Assembly: GCA_033765145.1 (NCBI GenBank)
Contig: JANRIH010000034.1
Span: forward strand, 62,001-126,000
Origin: JAGVSR01 sp033765145
GTDB lineage: Bacteria; Pseudomonadota; Alphaproteobacteria; Rhizobiales; Hyphomicrobiaceae
Length of the DNA: 64,000 nt
Direction: 5' to 3'
Part shown: positions 61,462-64,000 of the stretch, piece by piece
Position numbering within the stretch: the first letter of the stretch is position 1
Layout of the letters: each line of letters begins with the position of its first letter
Notes under the pieces: generated by a model
Told to the model about the DNA's origin: nothing
The model's input: only the letters and a program-made list of their open reading frames with translations
Database searches by the model: none
Translations under genes and position numbers: made by a program

Positions 61462-62458
61462 GACGGCCTCCGGATTTCGCGCTGACTGCAGCGTCCACGC
61501 TGGCGCGCGGCGGTCCATCGGCGCTTGTGATCTCCCGGAACACCTCGACGAGGCGGCCCTTCTCGACGTAGAGTTCGTCCACGGGGATATTCTCCGCGCG
61601 CAGCGTGGCCGCGATCCCGGTTGCATCGATGCCGCCTCGGCCCGGAAGCGCGCGCAACTGGGCATGTCCATCCGCCTTGCCGATCCGCTCGACGCCCGCG
61701 ACATTGGCCGAAGCCTTGAGAATGCGGATTGCGCGGTCGGCGCTATCGGCTGGCACACGCAGCGCCACCGCGCCGTGATAGGGCATGCGGCGCATGAGGT
61801 CCTCGGCCGTTCCGTCCGCGACAATCCGGCCGCGATTGATGACGACGGCGCGCGTGCAGACGGCTTCGACTTCTTCGAGGATGTGCGTCGAGATGATGAT
61901 CGCCTTCTCGGAGGCCATGTCGGATATGAGTTTGCGGACCTGATGCTTTTGATTCGGATCGAGGCCGTCGGTTGGCTCGTCCATCACGAGCACGGGGGGA
62001 TCGTGGAGGATCGCCTGCGCGAGGCCGACGCGGCGCTTGTAGCCCTTCGAAAGGGTTTCGATGGGCTGGTCGACCACAGGTTCGAGACCCGTCATCCCGA
62101 CAGCGCGCGCGACGCGCTTGGCGATCTCGCTTCCGCGATATCCGCGCACCTCCCCGATGAATGCGAGAAAGCCCGCGGCCGTCATCTCGCCGTAGGCCGG
62201 CGCGCCCTCGGGCACGTAGCCGAATTGCCGCTTCGCCGCCTTCGGGTCGCGATGAACGTCGTGGCCGGCGATGCGCGCACGACCCTCATCCGGCTCAAGA
62301 AAGCCCGTGATCATCTTCATCGTGGTCGACTTGCCGGCGCCATTTGGGCCGAGGAAGCCAAGGACCTCGCCCTTCTTGACGGACAGACTGATGCCGTCCA
62401 CGGCGCGGATGTCGCCAAACGTCTTCAGAAGCGCCTCGGCCTCGATCAGCGCTGACAT
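61454..62458 (-). CDS. ABC transporter ATP-binding protein (GldA-like)
   Basis: A 334-residue ATPase. Walker A GPNGAGKSTTM (about 36-46), signature LSKGYKRRVGLAQ, Walker B VLVMDEPTDGLDP and the switch histidine in IIISTHILEEVE are all present. The last 90 residues are an accessory domain. It heads the operon with the permease, GldG-like and DUF4340 genes. Confidence 0.93.
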   Translation of the reverse strand: MSALIEAEALLKTFGDIRAVDGISLSVKKGEVLGFLGPNGAGKSTTMKMITGFLEPDEGRARIAGHDVHRDPKAAKRQFGYVPEGAPAYGEMTAAGFLAFIGEVRGYRGSEIAKRVARAVGMTGLEPVVDQPIETLSKGYKRRVGLAQAILHDPPVLVMDEPTDGLDPNQKHQVRKLISDMASEKAIIISTHILEEVEAVCTRAVVINRGRIVADGTAEDLMRRMPYHGAVALRVPADSADRAIRILKASANVAGVERIGKADGHAQLRALPGRGGIDATGIAATLRAENIPVDELYVEKGRLVEVFREITSADGPPRASVDAAVSAKSGGRHA

Positions 62459-62520
62459 ATTCGTTTCCAGCTCCCCATTGTATTTTCACTGCACCTTATC
62501 GTTGGTGCTTGATCGCGAAA

Positions 62521-62550
62521 TGGGGCCTTCCGGATCACCGGATGGCCCCA
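62521..62550 (-). terminator. Probable terminator downstream of groEL
   Basis: TGGGGCC and GGCCCCA enclose an inner TCCGG-ATCA-CCGGA hairpin, 12 pairs with one mismatch. On the minus strand only TTTCGCG follows, so the U-tract is weak; on the plus strand CTTCGCCTTTT follows. It begins 13 bp after the groEL stop. Confidence 0.55.
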
Positions 62551-62562
62551 CTTCGCCTTTTG

Positions 62563-64000
62563 TCAGAAGTCCATTCCGCCGCCGGGCAATGCCGGGGCTG
62601 CCGCAGCCTTCTTCGGCAACTCGGCAATCATGGCTTCCGTGGTGATGAGGAGCCCAGCCACGGACGCCGCATCCTGTAGTGCACAGCGGACAACCTTCGC
62701 CGGGTCAATGATACCGGCCTCGATCATATTGCAATACTTGCCGGTCTGAGCGTCATAGCCCCACGCGTACGCTGCGTTCTCAGCAATCTTGCCAACGATT
62801 ACCGAGCCGTCCTCGCCCGCATTCGCCGCAATTTGACGGGCCGGAGCCTGGAGCGCTTTGCGGACGATGTTGATGCCGACCTGTTGGTCGTCGTTCTCGG
62901 CCGTCACTCCATCGAGAGCCACCGCGGCCCTCAGAAGCGCGATGCCGCCTCCAGGAACAATGCCCTCCTCGACGGCCGCGCGCGTGGCGTGAAGCGCGTC
63001 GTCGACGCGATCCTTGCGCTCCTTGACCTCGATTTCCGTCGCACCGCCGACCTTGATCACAGCTACGCCGCCTGCCAGCTTCGCAAGACGCTCCTGCAGC
63101 TTTTCTCGATCGTAATCGGACGTCGTCTCCTCGATCTGCGACTTGATCTGCTTGACGCGCGCGTCGATGTCCTCCCGCTTGCCACTCCCATCGACAATGG
63201 TCGTGTTGTCCTTGTCGATTGTGACGCGCTTGGCGCGGCCAAGCATATCGAGCGTGACGTTCTCGAGCTTGATTCCGAGATCCTCCGAAACAACCTGACC
63301 GCCAGTCAGAGTGGCGATGTCCTCGAGCATCGCTTTGCGGCGATCGCCAAAGCCCGGCGCCTTGACGGCTGCGACTTTGAGGCCGCCGCGCAACTTGTTG
63401 ACGACAAGTGTCGCAAGCGCCTCGTTCTCGACCTCTTCGGCGATGATCAACAGCGGCCGGCCCGACTGGACGACAGCTTCGAGAACGGGAAGCATCGCCT
63501 GAAGGCCGGTCAGCTTTTTCTCGTGAATGAGGATCAGCGGCTCGTCCAGTTCTGCCGTCATCTTATCGGCATTTGTGACGAAGTATGGAGAGATGTATCC
63601 GCGATCGAACTGCATGCCCTCGACAACATCCAGCTCGGTTTCGAGGCTTTTGGCCTCTTCGACAGTGATTACGCCCTCCTTGCCGACGCGATCCATCGCC
63701 GTCGCGATCATGCGGCCGATTTCCTGGTCGCCATTCGACGAGATCGTGCCGACCTGGGCAACTTCGCTCGAACTGGTCACTTTCCGCGCATTCGTCTTGA
63801 TGTTTTGCACAACAGCGGTCACGGCAAGATCGACACCGCGCTTCAAATCCATCGGATTAGCACCCGCTGCGACCGACCGCGCGCCTTCGCGCACGATGGC
63901 TTGGGCGAGCACCGTCGCAGTCGTCGTGCCGTCACCAGCTAAGTCGGCCGTCCGAGATGCTACCTCGCGCAGCATCTGCGCGCCCATGTTCTCGAACTTG
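62563..64000 (-). CDS. groL: Chaperonin GroEL, N-terminus beyond the window
   Basis: The last 478 or so residues of a 60 kDa chaperonin; the gene runs off the right edge, so about 70 N-terminal residues are missing. The ATP-binding DGTTTATVLAQ, the apical-domain segment GFGDRRKAMLEDIA and the hinge VEEGIVPGGGIALLRA are present. The C-terminus ends APALPGGGMDF and lacks the usual long GGM repeat, as in some extra GroEL copies of Hyphomicrobiales. Upstream groES cannot be seen; none follows downstream. Confidence 0.95.
   Translation of the reverse strand, partial: KFENMGAQMLREVASRTADLAGDGTTTATVLAQAIVREGARSVAAGANPMDLKRGVDLAVTAVVQNIKTNARKVTSSSEVAQVGTISSNGDQEIGRMIATAMDRVGKEGVITVEEAKSLETELDVVEGMQFDRGYISPYFVTNADKMTAELDEPLILIHEKKLTGLQAMLPVLEAVVQSGRPLLIIAEEVENEALATLVVNKLRGGLKVAAVKAPGFGDRRKAMLEDIATLTGGQVVSEDLGIKLENVTLDMLGRAKRVTIDKDNTTIVDGSGKREDIDARVKQIKSQIEETTSDYDREKLQERLAKLAGGVAVIKVGGATEIEVKERKDRVDDALHATRAAVEEGIVPGGGIALLRAAVALDGVTAENDDQQVGINIVRKALQAPARQIAANAGEDGSVIVGKIAENAAYAWGYDAQTGKYCNMIEAGIIDPAKVVRCALQDAASVAGLLITTEAMIAELPKKAAAAPALPGGGMDF

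Overview
The window is GC-rich, densely coded chromosomal DNA from an alphaproteobacterium, almost certainly of the order Hyphomicrobiales (Rhizobiales). The evidence is the cycHJKL-type ccmIEFH operon close to a FeuP/FeuQ-like two-component pair, a MucR/Ros zinc-finger regulator, consensus CtrA boxes, DUF1491, DUF5330 and DUF1214/DUF1254 proteins, and a gene transfer agent (GTA) cluster of the Rhodobacter type. I cannot place it in a family. No rRNA, tRNA, CRISPR array, insertion sequence, integrase or attachment site was seen.

Layout. 0.1-1.4 kb: exported trypsin-like protease with a peptidoglycan-binding domain. 1.4-5.6 kb (minus): cytochrome c maturation operon ccmI-ccmE-ccmF-ccmH. 5.8-8.5 kb (minus): glycine-zipper lipoprotein and the response regulator/histidine kinase pair. 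8.6-24.7 kb (minus): an apparently complete GTA/HK97-like cluster (gp1 to gp15 order), ending in an unusual three-domain endolysin/holin fusion. 24.8-29.2 kb: a GGE-repeat exported protein, PiuC-like dioxygenase, a transmembrane TIR-domain protein and a YcgN-type cysteine-cluster protein. 29.3-35.5 kb: PBP1A, DUF1214/DUF1254 pair, two CtrA boxes around small envelope genes, and SufE. 35.5-38 kb: a DnaA-like HTH protein and a DUF6456 protein that together resemble the GTA activators GafY/GafZ, then MucR. 38.2-45.9 kb: oligopeptidase B-like peptidase, TadG-like VWA pilus protein, a membrane protein with a D5/primase-type winged helix, and a peptidoglycan-binding protein. 46-57.7 kb: CutA, NAD kinase, nitroreductase, a VWA/beta-sandwich trio, amino-acid binding protein, cystathionine beta-lyase, POT peptide transporter and Rrf2 regulator. 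57.7-62.5 kb (minus): ABC-2/GldG/DUF4340 exporter operon. 62.6-64 kb: GroEL, cut by the window edge.

The most interesting system is the GTA. The structural genes are tightly packed, with many ATGA overlaps. A strong intrinsic terminator lies between the capsid gene and gp6. A candidate antitermination/activation pair (GafYZ-like) is encoded about 11 kb away. An undescribed 51-residue basic ORF sits between gp7 and gp8 with 4-bp overlaps on both sides. The lysis module looks like three ancestral genes joined in one frame, each junction retaining its own Shine-Dalgarno-like sequence. Together these suggest a domesticated, host-controlled particle rather than a decaying prophage. That conclusion is inference from gene content; no function was tested.
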